From contig DNXO01000020.1 of the NCBI GenBank assembly GCA_003506895.1, positions 224,024-288,023 on the forward strand: DNA of 64,000 nt. The letters run 5' to 3'. The stretch comes from Acetobacteraceae bacterium. Its GTDB lineage: Bacteria; Pseudomonadota; Alphaproteobacteria; Acetobacterales; Acetobacteraceae. Shown one piece after another: positions 1 through 8,063 of the stretch. Below the pieces are notes generated by a model that saw only the letters and a list, made by a program, of their open reading frames with translations, ran no database searches and was not told the origin of the DNA. The first letter of the stretch is position 1; every line of letters starts with the position of its first letter. The position numbers and the translations under genes are program-made.

Positions 1-278
1 ACATTCATCACCGCCGGGTTCGACAATAGCTGCGTCACGCTTTTCGCGCCGTTTACCGCCTGGGTGAACGCCTTGATCGCCTGCTGAACCTGTGGCTGGG
101 CGGCGGTTACCTTGACCTGTTGTGTTTCGTTGCTCTCCGCTGATTGCAGCGCCTGTACTGGTGATTGCCCGGTGGAACCGGCGGACTGTCCTCCGCCATA
201 GAGCGCGGCCAGTATCGGGTCGGTGGCGCCAACCGAACTGCTAAATAGCGAGGTCAGGTAGTTGTATGATCCACTCAC
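1..278 (-). CDS. DUF1217-like, possibly flagellum-associated protein (N-terminal part)
   Basis: An open frame on the minus strand begins with GTG at 278 and runs off the left edge, giving 92 codons. A clean GGAGG lies nine bases upstream of the GTG, which fixes the start. The visible product begins VSGSYNYLTSLFSSS and is rich in Ser, Gly, Gln and Ala. It has a low-complexity linker (residues 30-60), then a helical segment that includes VNGAKSVTQLLSNPAVMN. This layout resembles the start of DUF1217 proteins, which are often found near flagellar genes in alphaproteobacteria. The family call rests on remembered resemblance only. The neighbour on the right is divergent and unrelated. Confidence 0.5.
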   Translation of the reverse strand, partial: MSGSYNYLTSLFSSSVGATDPILAALYGGGQSAGSTGQSPVQALQSAESNETQQVKVTAAQPQVQQAIKAFTQAVNGAKSVTQLLSNPAVMN

Positions 279-405
279 CGGTCGCGCCTCCGAGCGTCGA
301 ATGGCTCCGATAGTGGCGCACAAAGATTAACAACCGATGAACGCGGCGCATTTTCTTCTTCCATCAAGACGCGATACCGTGGGATCGGCGACAGGAGCGA
401 ACCCG

Positions 406-1005
406 ATGGATGAACAGCGTCCCTTCTACCACGATGGTATGCGGGCCTTGCAGGACCGCTTTGATGGCCGGCGCGTTGCCGACGGTCTGGCCGCCAACCG
501 GCGCCGCTGGGATTTCTGGGACGACGATCGCGTGATGATCGAGAACGCACCGTTCTTCTTCATCGCCACATCCTATGGCGATTACACCGATTGCAGCCTC
601 CGTTCGGGCATGCCCGGCTTCGTCAAGATCGTCGGGCCGGGAACGATCGAGTTTCCGGAGTATGACGGCAACTCGATGTATCGGACGTTGGGGAACATCA
701 GCCAAAATCCGAATGTCGGGCTGCTGTTCGTGAAGTTCGACGGCAAGACGGTTCGCATCCGGATCAACGGCCGGGCGACGATCCTGGACGATGCCGAGGC
801 GCTGGCCCGTCATCACGCGGCGAAACTCGTCGTGCGGGTGGAATGCGAGATGTTTTCCAACTGCCCGCGATCCGTGCATGACCTTCAGACAGGAACCCTG
901 TCACCGTATCTGCCCCGGCCGGGCTATCAGACGCCCGCGCCGGAATGGAAAAGTCGTGACTACATCAAAGATATCCTGCCGGCGAACGACCCGCACCGTC
1001 GCTAG
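406..1005 (+). CDS. pyridoxamine 5'-phosphate oxidase (PPOX) family flavoprotein
   Basis: The 199-residue product has the split-barrel flavin-binding fold of the PPOX family. Visible parts are FFFIATS near residue 50, a core strand with GFVKIVGPGTIEFPEYDGN, then NGRATIL and a C-terminal NCPRSVH segment typical of family members that bind FMN or F420. The ATG at 406 is preferred over the in-frame ATG at 337 because AGGAG sits eight bases upstream of it. Substrate cannot be read from sequence; the family includes oxidases and reductases acting on small molecules as well as pyridoxamine phosphate. It is transcribed alone, away from the enoyl-CoA hydratase operon that ends just after it. Confidence 0.85.
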   Translation: MDEQRPFYHDGMRALQDRFDGRRVADGLAANRRRWDFWDDDRVMIENAPFFFIATSYGDYTDCSLRSGMPGFVKIVGPGTIEFPEYDGNSMYRTLGNISQNPNVGLLFVKFDGKTVRIRINGRATILDDAEALARHHAAKLVVRVECEMFSNCPRSVHDLQTGTLSPYLPRPGYQTPAPEWKSRDYIKDILPANDPHRR

Positions 1006-1020
1006 TGCGGGCTCGCTCTC

Positions 1021-1794
1021 TTACCGTCCCGGCCAGACCGGCTTGCGCTTTTCAATGAACGAGGCCCGACCCTCGGCCGCGTCTTCGGTCAACGCCAACG
1101 TGCCGATCTGCGACTCCATGAACACGGCCGACTGGTCGAAGTTCAGTTGTTCCGTCACGCGCATCGCATGCTTGCCTTTGCGAATGGCGGTGGGGCTTTT
1201 GTCCAGCAGGCGCGACAGCAGCCAGTCCAGCTTGGTATCCAATTCCGCGGCGGGGACCACGTAGTTCAGCAGGCCGTACTCCAAGGCCTCAGCCGCGGTG
1301 ATCGGCTCTCCGGTCAGCGCCATCTCGTACAGCTTCCGTGGAGGAATCAGCCGTTGCAGCACGGCCATGATCTGCATCGGAAACAGCCCGATCTTGACTT
1401 CCGGCATGCCAAACCTGGCGTTATCGACCGCAATCGCCATGTCGCACATGCCCATCATGCCAAGGCCACCGGCCATTGCATGCCCGTTGACCCTGGCGAT
1501 CAACGGCAGGGTCAGGTCGCGGGCCTGCTTCATCAGTTTGACAAAGGGGAAGCCGACTTTCGAATAGTCATATTTGAAACTGCCGGACCCGGACGAGAGA
1601 TCGGCACCCGCGCAAAACGCCTTATCACCCGCCCCGGTCAGCACCACTGCTCGGATGTCGGGATCGTTGGTCGCCTGGGTCAGGCCGGCGGAGATCGCCT
1701 CATTGACCGCATCGTTCATCGCGTTGCGACGTTCCTCGCGGTTGATGGTGATCCACAGGACCGGACCGCGTTTTTCGATCAGAACGTCGCTCAT
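1021..1794 (-). CDS. enoyl-CoA hydratase/isomerase family protein
   Basis: A 257-residue crotonase-fold protein with the N-terminal NREERRNAMN segment and the oxyanion-hole motif FCAGADL near residue 60. The second catalytic glutamate position is kept (MPEVKIGLFP), but the first, normally within GGGCE, reads GGLGMMGMCD. Ordinary two-glutamate hydration is therefore uncertain, and an isomerase, lyase or thioesterase-like activity is possible. The start overlaps the stop of the HMG-CoA-lyase-like gene in an ATGA, so the two are translationally coupled and probably act on the same CoA ester. The C-terminus ends in the common FIEKRKPVWPGR. Confidence 0.88.
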   Translation of the reverse strand: MSDVLIEKRGPVLWITINREERRNAMNDAVNEAISAGLTQATNDPDIRAVVLTGAGDKAFCAGADLSSGSGSFKYDYSKVGFPFVKLMKQARDLTLPLIARVNGHAMAGGLGMMGMCDMAIAVDNARFGMPEVKIGLFPMQIMAVLQRLIPPRKLYEMALTGEPITAAEALEYGLLNYVVPAAELDTKLDWLLSRLLDKSPTAIRKGKHAMRVTEQLNFDQSAVFMESQIGTLALTEDAAEGRASFIEKRKPVWPGR

Positions 1795-2747
1795 GCGTTT
1801 GCTCCCTGACGGTATTTCGTGAGACTGCCGCCGCGCATCACTTTGCCGGGCAGCGGATGGCCGACAATCTCCTCAGCCATGTGCGCGCATTCGATCAGGG
1901 CATCCAGGTCGATGCCGGTCGAGATGCCCATTTCCTCGCACATGAACACAAGGTCCTCGGTGCAGATATTGCCAGCAGCACCCTTGTGGCCGGCGAACGG
2001 GCAGCCGCCGAGGCCGGCGCAGGAACTGTCGAAACTGTCGATGCCCATCTGCAGGCCCATCAGCGCGTTGGCCAGACCGGTGCCGCGGGTATCGTGCAAG
2101 TGCAGGCCCAGGCGAAGGTCCGGCCACTTCTCCCGCACCACGCCGACGACCCGTTGGACCGAGGCCGGGGACCCCCAACCGACCGTGTCCGCCAACCGGA
2201 CGCGGTCCAGTTTGACATCGAACTCGCTGGCCAGGTCGAGCAGTGAGCCGACGCAGTCGCGAACGGTTTCCGGCGCGATGGCGCCTTCGAAGTTGCAGCC
2301 GAAACAGGTCATCACGATCGCGGATTCCACCGGAATCCCGTGCTCGCGGAAGAAAGCCAGTTGCCTGCGCTGCTCGACCAGCGTTTCCGCGTTGTCCTTG
2401 TTGGTGTTGCGGATGGAGAACGTGTTGGACGCGCTCATTTGCATCAGGCCGGTGATCTTCAGCGGCGATTTCACGGCCTGTTCGTAGCCACGCAGGTTCA
2501 GCGCCAGCGCGGTGTAGTCCACGCCAGGGCGCTGATGGATCGCCTGCGCCACCTCCATCGCATCGGCCATCCCGGGCACGCGGCGTGCATCCACGAACGA
2601 AACGCACTGGATATCGTGCAGGCCGGTTTGTCCGAGGGCTTCGCAGAAGCGAACCTTGTCGGCGGTGCCGATCGGTCCGGGCTCAATCTGGAAGCCCTCG
2701 CGGGGACCTTCCTCGTGAATATCTACCCGCTTTGGCAGGTCGGTCAT
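1791..2747 (-). CDS. hydroxymethylglutaryl-CoA lyase family protein
   Basis: A 318-residue TIM-barrel protein of the DRE-TIM metallolyase type. It contains the metal-binding HLHD near residue 210 and the HMG-CoA lyase signature loop GLGGCPFAGHKGAAGN near residue 245, including the catalytic cysteine. In the classic enzyme the N-terminal motif is GPRDGLQ; here it is GPREGFQ, so a metal-binding aspartate is replaced by glutamate. This variant may mean a related acyl-CoA lyase or aldolase rather than true leucine-pathway HMG-CoA lyase. It is the first gene of a coupled pair with the enoyl-CoA hydratase, and the gene upstream (2775-3665) reads the same way with a 27-base gap. Confidence 0.85.
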   Translation of the reverse strand: MTDLPKRVDIHEEGPREGFQIEPGPIGTADKVRFCEALGQTGLHDIQCVSFVDARRVPGMADAMEVAQAIHQRPGVDYTALALNLRGYEQAVKSPLKITGLMQMSASNTFSIRNTNKDNAETLVEQRRQLAFFREHGIPVESAIVMTCFGCNFEGAIAPETVRDCVGSLLDLASEFDVKLDRVRLADTVGWGSPASVQRVVGVVREKWPDLRLGLHLHDTRGTGLANALMGLQMGIDSFDSSCAGLGGCPFAGHKGAAGNICTEDLVFMCEEMGISTGIDLDALIECAHMAEEIVGHPLPGKVMRGGSLTKYRQGANA

Positions 2748-2774
2748 GGCGTTGTTTCCTCCTCCAACGGTCGT

Positions 2775-3665
2775 TTAGGCGGCAAATACCTCATCGACCT
2801 CATAAGCCCGGGGCACCAAACCCTGTTCGGCGGCATACCGCAAACACAGTTCAATCCCGGTGCGGTTCGCCTCCAGCCCATAGGGCAGGGGATCCGGCCC
2901 CACAATTGGGATAAACCTTGCCTCCGCGCTGGGTTCCGTTGCGGCTGCCTTGGCCGCGACGAAAAGCCGCATCAGTTCCGCCGGCAGCCAGGGATGCGCC
3001 GCCAGCAGCTCGGTCTTCACACACAACAGATGATTGACCGGATACGCCCCGGTCTTCCGGAACCAGGAAGCCGCTGCCTCCATCGGATTCGCAATGACCG
3101 GCCGCACCGCTGCCGGGTCGATCCCATTGAACGCGATCCCAGCGTCGATTTCTCCCGCCAGCAGCATTGCCTTCAGGTCCTGTCCCGGTGCAATTCGCAC
3201 CACGTTCGGGGGATCGACGTATTCCTGGACATGGGCGTCTTCCTCGGTCACCCAGGTGATGTCGCGGTGATCGACGCCGTACTCGTCCCGCAGGATGCCA
3301 CGCACCCAAATCCCGGTGGTCTGGGAGAACGCCCGGACCCCGATCCGCTTGCCGCGCAGATCCGCCGGCCCTTGGATCGGGGACCCAACCGGGCAGATCA
3401 ACGCCGCGTGGTGGAACCCGCGCATCACCACGATCGGCAGCGCCTTGATCGGCTTTCCGAACGCATGCGCCTGCGCCAGTGTCGTCAACGCGATCTCGCA
3501 CAAGTCGAAATCCAGCGTCCTCACCATCCGCCGGAACGCTCGGGTAATCACCGGCACCTCCTCGAAGTCGAAGCGGATGCGCGGCGAGGCCACAGTCCCG
3601 TCCTTGATCGCCTTGACGTGGGGGTAGTTCGCGAACGCGGTGCGCAGCGTGATCGTGTCGGTCAT
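2775..3665 (-). CDS. periplasmic-binding-protein-like protein, NMT1/phthalate decarboxylase-like
   Basis: The 296-residue product has a type-2 periplasmic-binding-protein fold: an early FANYPHVKAIKDG segment, then DLRGKRIGVRAFSQTTGIWVRG and a domain-swap region with EIDAGIAFNGID. No signal peptide is present, since it begins MTDTITLRTAF, so it is probably cytoplasmic or unexported. This combination resembles proteins annotated as ABC substrate-binding proteins or 4,5-dihydroxyphthalate decarboxylase. No permease or ATPase lies beside it, which favours an enzyme or ligand-binding role over transport. It sits 27 bases upstream of the lyase/hydratase pair on the same strand and may share its transcript. 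Confidence 0.7.
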   Translation of the reverse strand: MTDTITLRTAFANYPHVKAIKDGTVASPRIRFDFEEVPVITRAFRRMVRTLDFDLCEIALTTLAQAHAFGKPIKALPIVVMRGFHHAALICPVGSPIQGPADLRGKRIGVRAFSQTTGIWVRGILRDEYGVDHRDITWVTEEDAHVQEYVDPPNVVRIAPGQDLKAMLLAGEIDAGIAFNGIDPAAVRPVIANPMEAAASWFRKTGAYPVNHLLCVKTELLAAHPWLPAELMRLFVAAKAAATEPSAEARFIPIVGPDPLPYGLEANRTGIELCLRYAAEQGLVPRAYEVDEVFAA

Positions 3666-3769
3666 GGTCGTCGCCCCTTTTGGCCGCCGATCCTACAGCC
3701 GGCCGCCCAAGTTGACACGCCCCCCAACCCCCGGCTTGCTGCCTTCAAATCAAACGCCGCGAGGAAACC

Positions 3770-4720
3770 ATGCAAATCGGCTTCAATCTGCCCATCAGTG
3801 GCCCGATGGCCACCGCCGAGGTCATGGGCAACATCGCCCAACTCGGGGAGTCGCTGGGATTCGACTACCTGACCCTGACGGATCACGTCGCCCTGCCGGA
3901 CACCAACACACCCGGCTATCCGTATTCCACCAGCGGTTCGTTCTACACGCCCGACCCCGGCAACCGCGTCGAGCAATTGACCACCGCCGCTTGGGTTGCC
4001 GCCAAGACCAGCAAGGTCCGCATCGTCTTGGCGGTCATGGTCGTGCCGCACCGGCCGGCGGTGCTGGCCGCGAAGATGCTGGCGACGATCGACGTACTGT
4101 CCGGCGGCCGCCTTGTCGTGGGGATCGGCGCCGGGTGGTTGCAGGTTGAACTGGAAACCGTCGGCACCACCCCGTTCGCCGAACGTGGCGCTGTCACCGA
4201 TGAGTTCATGGATGCGATGCGAACCATCTGGACGCAGGAACGCCCGGTGTTTCACGGCACATACACCCACATCGACGGCCTGTTGACCGACCCGAAGCCG
4301 GTACAGAAGCCGCATCCGCCGATTTGGGTCGGCGGCGAGACGGGTCCGTCGATGCGCCGAGCGGCTCGCATTGGCGACGCCTGGTATCCGATCGGCAGCA
4401 ACAACGCGAACCTGCTGGATACGCTGCCGCGCCTGACGGCCGGTATCGCCAAGATCCGCCAGATGACGCGGGCCGCCGGCCGCGACCCCGCCAAGATGGG
4501 CGTTGTTTACCGCGTCAAGCGCCACGGCATGCTGGCCCCGGCGGCGACCGACGGCAACCGCAAGCTGTTCACCGGCTCCGTTGCGGACACGATCGAGGAT
4601 ATCGCCGCGCTGAAGGACATCGGCGTGACCGCGATCGACTTCGACTTTGAGGGCCGGGACGCGGACAAGTCCGCTGCGGATATGAAAAAATTCCACAATG
4701 AGGTCTTGTCTAGGATTTAG
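3770..4720 (+). CDS. LLM class flavin-dependent oxidoreductase
   Basis: A 316-residue luciferase-like TIM-barrel protein. Diagnostic parts are the start MQIGFNLPISGP, the segment IDVLSGGRLVVGIGAGW, KPVQKPHPPIWVGGE, and a C-terminal helix-rich region. The pattern fits the F420- or FMN-dependent branch of the bacterial luciferase family; the cofactor cannot be decided here. Such enzymes oxidise or reduce diverse small organic compounds. It diverges from the binding-protein-like gene at 2775-3665 and is followed 21 bases later by the TPR gene on the same strand. The start has AGGAAACC about five bases upstream. Confidence 0.85.
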   Translation: MQIGFNLPISGPMATAEVMGNIAQLGESLGFDYLTLTDHVALPDTNTPGYPYSTSGSFYTPDPGNRVEQLTTAAWVAAKTSKVRIVLAVMVVPHRPAVLAAKMLATIDVLSGGRLVVGIGAGWLQVELETVGTTPFAERGAVTDEFMDAMRTIWTQERPVFHGTYTHIDGLLTDPKPVQKPHPPIWVGGETGPSMRRAARIGDAWYPIGSNNANLLDTLPRLTAGIAKIRQMTRAAGRDPAKMGVVYRVKRHGMLAPAATDGNRKLFTGSVADTIEDIAALKDIGVTAIDFDFEGRDADKSAADMKKFHNEVLSRI

Positions 4721-4731
4721 GTCAACACAAC

Positions 4732-4757
4732 CTGCGGCGGTATGATACACGCCGCAG
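4732..4757 (+). promoter_or_regulatory. hairpin enclosing the start codon of the TPR gene
   Basis: CTGCGGCG (4732-4739) pairs perfectly with CGCCGCAG (4750-4757), leaving a ten-base loop that contains the ATG at 4742. The gene has no good Shine-Dalgarno sequence, so this structure could influence initiation. It could also be chance in GC-rich DNA. Confidence 0.35.
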
Positions 4758-6235
4758 CTCAGCTGGAACACAACCTCGGGTTTCATCTCCATCGCCAGAA
4801 TCGGCCGCTGGAGGCAGAGCCCTTCTACAGAAAAGCCTTGGCACTGGCGCCGGAGTTCAAGGAGGCCTGGATGAATCTAGGCCTCGCCGTTCTGGCGCAA
4901 AAGCGCCCCGACGACGCTCTGGCGTGCCAGCGGGAGGCGTTGCGGCTCGACCCCGGCAGCGCCGACGCCCAGAACAATCTGGGGTTGGCGCATTACGCAC
5001 AGGGCCATATCGCGGAGGCGGAGAATTGTTTCCGTGCGGCTCTGCGGCTGCGCCCGGACCATGCGAATGCAACGCTTAATCTTGGCTCCATCATGCAGAT
5101 TTGTAACGATGTGGGCGAAGCCGGGGCATTGTTCCGCCGAGCCCTGGTGCTGGGTGTTGATCCGGCCAGGGGCAACAGCAATCTCGCTCTGGCATTGATG
5201 GAACAGGGTCATCCCGAACAGGCCGAACACATCCTTCGTCAGCTCCTGGCCGAACGTCCCGACTATCCCGAGGCACGGGCGAACCTCGCTTTGGCGCTGC
5301 TGACGCTGGGCAAGCTGGAAGAGGGCTGGGCGGCCTACGAATCACGCTGGGCGGTCGAGGCGATGGGCACGCCGGCGCCGGTGTTGGCGCAACCGCGCTG
5401 GACCGGCCAGAAACTGAATGGCGAGACCGTGCTGCTGTACGCGGAACAAGGCTTCGGCGACACGCTGCAGTTCTGCCGCTACGCGCCAATGGTTGCCACG
5501 ACGGGCGGCCGCGTGGTGCTGGTGGTGCCAAGAGCCTTGCGGCAGGTGATGACGACGCTGGACGGCGTCTCCATGTTGCTGACCGAAGAGGACGATGCGC
5601 TCCCGGCGTTCGACTATCACTGTCCGCTGCTCAGCCTTCCGTTCGCTTTCAACACCCGCATGGACTCCATCCCGGGGCCGCGTTCCTACCTTCGGGGCGA
5701 CGCGGCGCCTTGGGCGGATTTCCTGGCGAGGCTACCGGGTTTGAAGGTGGGACTGGTCTGGGCCGGAAGGTCGCGCACCGCGCAGCCGCACGCCGTGGCG
5801 ATCGACGCGCGGCGGTCGATGCGGCTGGCGGATATGGCACCGCTGCTCGACGTTGCGGGATGCAGTTTCGTTTCGCTGCAACTGGGACCGCCCGCTGCGC
5901 AGATGCTGGGCTCGACGTTGCACGATGTGTCCGAAAGGTTGGCGGACTGGGCGGACACGGCGGGATTGATCGCCGGCCTGGATCTGGTCATTGCCGTCGA
6001 TACCGCGGTCGCCCACCTGGCTGGCGCGATTGGTAAGCCAGTGTGGATGCTAAGCCGTTTCGACGCCTGTTGGCGCTGGTTCCGGGAGCGGGAGGATACG
6101 CCGTGGTATCCGTCGATGCGTCTGTTCCGGCAAACCAGCCGAGGGGATTGGGGTGGGGTGATCGAACGCGTGGCGAGCGCTTTGGAGTTCATGGCTGGCG
6201 CGGAACGCCATTTCGGCTGCATCGCCGAACCGTGA
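4742..6235 (+). CDS. TPR protein with glycosyltransferase-9-like C-terminal domain
   Basis: A 497-residue protein. Residues 1-195 are about five tetratricopeptide repeats (for example AWMNLGLAVLAQKRPDDAL and AQNNLGLAHYAQGHIAEAE). From about residue 225 the segment ETVLLYAEQGFGDTLQFCRY begins a domain resembling ADP-heptose/GT9-type glycosyltransferases, ending with DLVIAVDTAVAHLAGAIGKP, the usual nucleotide-sugar-binding end motif. Proteins of this layout occur in alphaproteobacteria with roles suggested in surface polysaccharide or flagellin glycosylation, though this one is unproven. The start lacks a strong ribosome binding site and lies in a hairpin loop. No TM segment or signal peptide is seen. 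Confidence 0.8.
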   Translation: MIHAAAQLEHNLGFHLHRQNRPLEAEPFYRKALALAPEFKEAWMNLGLAVLAQKRPDDALACQREALRLDPGSADAQNNLGLAHYAQGHIAEAENCFRAALRLRPDHANATLNLGSIMQICNDVGEAGALFRRALVLGVDPARGNSNLALALMEQGHPEQAEHILRQLLAERPDYPEARANLALALLTLGKLEEGWAAYESRWAVEAMGTPAPVLAQPRWTGQKLNGETVLLYAEQGFGDTLQFCRYAPMVATTGGRVVLVVPRALRQVMTTLDGVSMLLTEEDDALPAFDYHCPLLSLPFAFNTRMDSIPGPRSYLRGDAAPWADFLARLPGLKVGLVWAGRSRTAQPHAVAIDARRSMRLADMAPLLDVAGCSFVSLQLGPPAAQMLGSTLHDVSERLADWADTAGLIAGLDLVIAVDTAVAHLAGAIGKPVWMLSRFDACWRWFREREDTPWYPSMRLFRQTSRGDWGGVIERVASALEFMAGAERHFGCIAEP

Positions 6236-6266
6236 GCGATGCCTGGGTTGCACGGTTGGGCTTTCT

Positions 6267-6326
6267 GGGCGCTTCGCGCGGCTGTTCCGGCGTCCCGGGA
6301 CGACGATCCCACCGCGCGAAGCGCCC
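6267..6326. repeat. 15-bp perfect inverted repeat around a 12-bp palindrome
   Basis: GGGCGCTTCGCGCGG (6267-6281) is exactly complementary to 6312-6326. The 30-base spacer contains the perfect palindrome CGTCCCGGGACG (6291-6302), so a cruciform or branched hairpin could form. It lies between the convergent ends of the TPR gene and the alcohol dehydrogenase gene. There is no T tract, so it is not a canonical terminator. It could act as a bidirectional transcript end or be a repetitive extragenic element. Confidence 0.7.
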
Positions 6327-6437
6327 AAGAACGCTAGGATTGCGAGGCACGACCCAGCTTTCCGTGCGGCAAGGGTCCGTGGAAATCCGTGTGGAAATCC
6401 ACTAAATCCGTGATGGACCCTTGCTTCCGCTTAAGCC

Positions 6438-7529
6438 CTAAGCAACGCCGAAATTGATCAAATTCCGCACCGGGGCGCCCGATTTCAGCATCGCGAAGCC
6501 CTCGTTGATCTGATTCAGCGTCACCTCGCCGGATACCAACGTGTCGAGCTTCAGCCGTCCCTGGCGCCACAGTTCCAGCAGCCGCGGCATATCCACACGG
6601 AACCGGTTGCCGCCCATGCTGGTACCCTGGATCTTTCGGTCACGCAGGAAATCCGCGCCGTGCAGCTCGATCTTCGTGCCAAACGGGATCATCCCGATGA
6701 TGGTCGCCACGCCGCCCGGACGCAGCATCGCGAACGATTGTTCCGCCGTGGCCTTCAGCCCGATCGCCTCGAACGAATAGGGCACGCCCTTGCCCTCGGT
6801 CAGGTCCTTCACCGCCGCGACCGGATCGACGTTGGAGGCGTTGATAATATGCGTCGCCCCCATCTCCCTGGCCTTTTCCAGCTTCGAGGAGTTGGTATCG
6901 ATCGCGATGATCCGCTCCGCGCCCGCGATCGCCGCGCCGTTCACCGCCGACAACCCGATGCCGCCGCAGCCGATCACCGCGACCGTGCTGCCCGGTTCCA
7001 CCTTCGCCGCGTGGAACACCGCCCCGACGCCTGTCATGACGCCGCAACCGACCAGGGCGGCGCGATCCAGCGGTATCTCCTTGTTGATTTTCACCACCGC
7101 ATGCTCATGCACCAGCATCTGTTCGGCGAACACCGACAGGTTGAACGCCTGGTGCAGCACCTGCCCCTTCCACTTCAAACGCCTCGCGGCGCCCGGCAGC
7201 AGTTTGACTTCGGTGTTATCGCACAGGTTGGTGTGGCCGGTGGTGCACTGCTCGCACTCGCCGCAGAACACCGACAGGCAGGTGATCACATGGTCGCCCG
7301 GCTTCACATAGGTGACGTCCTCACCGACCGCTTCGACCACAGCCGCACCTTCGTGGCCCAGTACCGCCGGGGTCGGGTAGGGGTAAAGACCCTCCATGAA
7401 ATGCAGGTCGGAGTGGCACAGGCCGGCGTAAGCCGTACGCAGCAGGACTTCCCGCCGCTTCGGCTTCTCGATTTCAACATCCTCGATGGTCAGCGGCTGG
7501 TGTGCTGCGTGAAATACGGCGGCCTTCAT
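6438..7529 (-). CDS. zinc-dependent alcohol dehydrogenase, class III-like
   Basis: A 363-residue medium-chain dehydrogenase. It has the catalytic zinc site (GLCHSDLHFMEG and GHEGAAVV), a four-cysteine structural zinc lobe (CGECEQCTTGHTNLC), a GCGVMTGVGAV segment, and a Rossmann fold with VAVIGCGGIGLSAV. The aspartate in IIAIDTN predicts NAD preference. This arrangement matches the class III alcohol dehydrogenase/formaldehyde dehydrogenase superfamily, although true GSH-formaldehyde dehydrogenases differ in detail. The ATG at 7529 has GGAGG eight bases upstream; the longer frame to 7592 has no such support. It stands alone, with a long non-coding leader before it. Confidence 0.9.
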   Translation of the reverse strand: MKAAVFHAAHQPLTIEDVEIEKPKRREVLLRTAYAGLCHSDLHFMEGLYPYPTPAVLGHEGAAVVEAVGEDVTYVKPGDHVITCLSVFCGECEQCTTGHTNLCDNTEVKLLPGAARRLKWKGQVLHQAFNLSVFAEQMLVHEHAVVKINKEIPLDRAALVGCGVMTGVGAVFHAAKVEPGSTVAVIGCGGIGLSAVNGAAIAGAERIIAIDTNSSKLEKAREMGATHIINASNVDPVAAVKDLTEGKGVPYSFEAIGLKATAEQSFAMLRPGGVATIIGMIPFGTKIELHGADFLRDRKIQGTSMGGNRFRVDMPRLLELWRQGRLKLDTLVSGEVTLNQINEGFAMLKSGAPVRNLINFGVA

Positions 7530-7760
7530 GGTTGGTTTCCTCCGGTTTTTGGACCCGGCCAGAACCCTAGCCGCGTTGCGCCCTAACGCCAATGCTTCTG
7601 GTCGTAGGCCGTCCGGTTGCTTCGTCCCAGTTTTCCAGCTTGCCGGGCACGGCGTTCTCCGCTATGAACAGGCCATGGCATACGCTGTTTCCGCCTCGCG
7701 ATTTTGGTACCGCTGGTATTCCCCGGCGGCCTAGGATCGTGCACGAGTAGCAAGTCCCCC
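7530..7760. other. non-coding interval, no gene recognised
   Basis: This 231-base stretch lies between the alcohol dehydrogenase start and a strong terminator. Short open frames exist but none has a convincing ribosome binding site or family resemblance. The terminator at its end reads in the plus direction although no plus-strand gene precedes it for more than a kilobase. An unrecognised small RNA ending there is possible. Promoters for the dehydrogenase should also lie here. Confidence 0.5.
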
Positions 7761-7794
7761 AAAGCCGCCTCATCCAGGCGGCTTTCGTATTTTT
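7761..7794 (+). terminator. Rho-independent terminator
   Basis: AAAGCCGCCT (7761-7770) pairs perfectly with AGGCGGCTTT (7776-7785) across a five-base loop and is followed by CGTATTTTT. This is the best intrinsic terminator in the window. It points in the plus direction, immediately before the small gene at 7851, and insulates it from upstream transcription. Confidence 0.85.
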
Positions 7795-7850
7795 CCCCCG
7801 GAATCCGCTGAAGATGGAACGGCCTTGGACCCCAAACCAAGGAGCCTACC

Positions 7851-7982
7851 ATGCAACGCACCAGTTTCGATTTCGATGTGATCACCGGCCCGGCGATCCG
7901 GCCCGCGCCAAAGCCGCCCGCCAAACCCGCCGCCGAACAGCCGAAGCCTGCCGCCACGCAAGGGGCCATCGGCGGGAAATGA
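7851..7982 (+). CDS. small proline/alanine-rich protein, 43 aa
   Basis: An ATG at 7851 is preceded by AAGGAG seven bases upstream and opens a 43-codon frame. The product starts MQRTSFDFDVITGPAIRP and continues as a lysine-proline-alanine-rich tail ending AIGGK. The good ribosome binding site, its position after a terminator, and its own space before the next gene support real expression. I recognise no family. The composition suggests an unstructured cytoplasmic peptide. The LLM gene follows 81 bases later and could be cotranscribed. Confidence 0.6.
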   Translation: MQRTSFDFDVITGPAIRPAPKPPAKPAAEQPKPAATQGAIGGK

Positions 7983-8063
7983 CCGCTTGATTGTCGTGTT
8001 CGCCCGATTAGGCTACTGCTCAGTAGCCCGATCAGGCCAACAAACACGACAGGGAAGCATGCC

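Noticed and set aside
7664..7750. 28-codon plus-strand frame ending just before the intrinsic terminator
   Set aside because: No ribosome binding site and no recognisable product; kept only as part of the unexplained interval.
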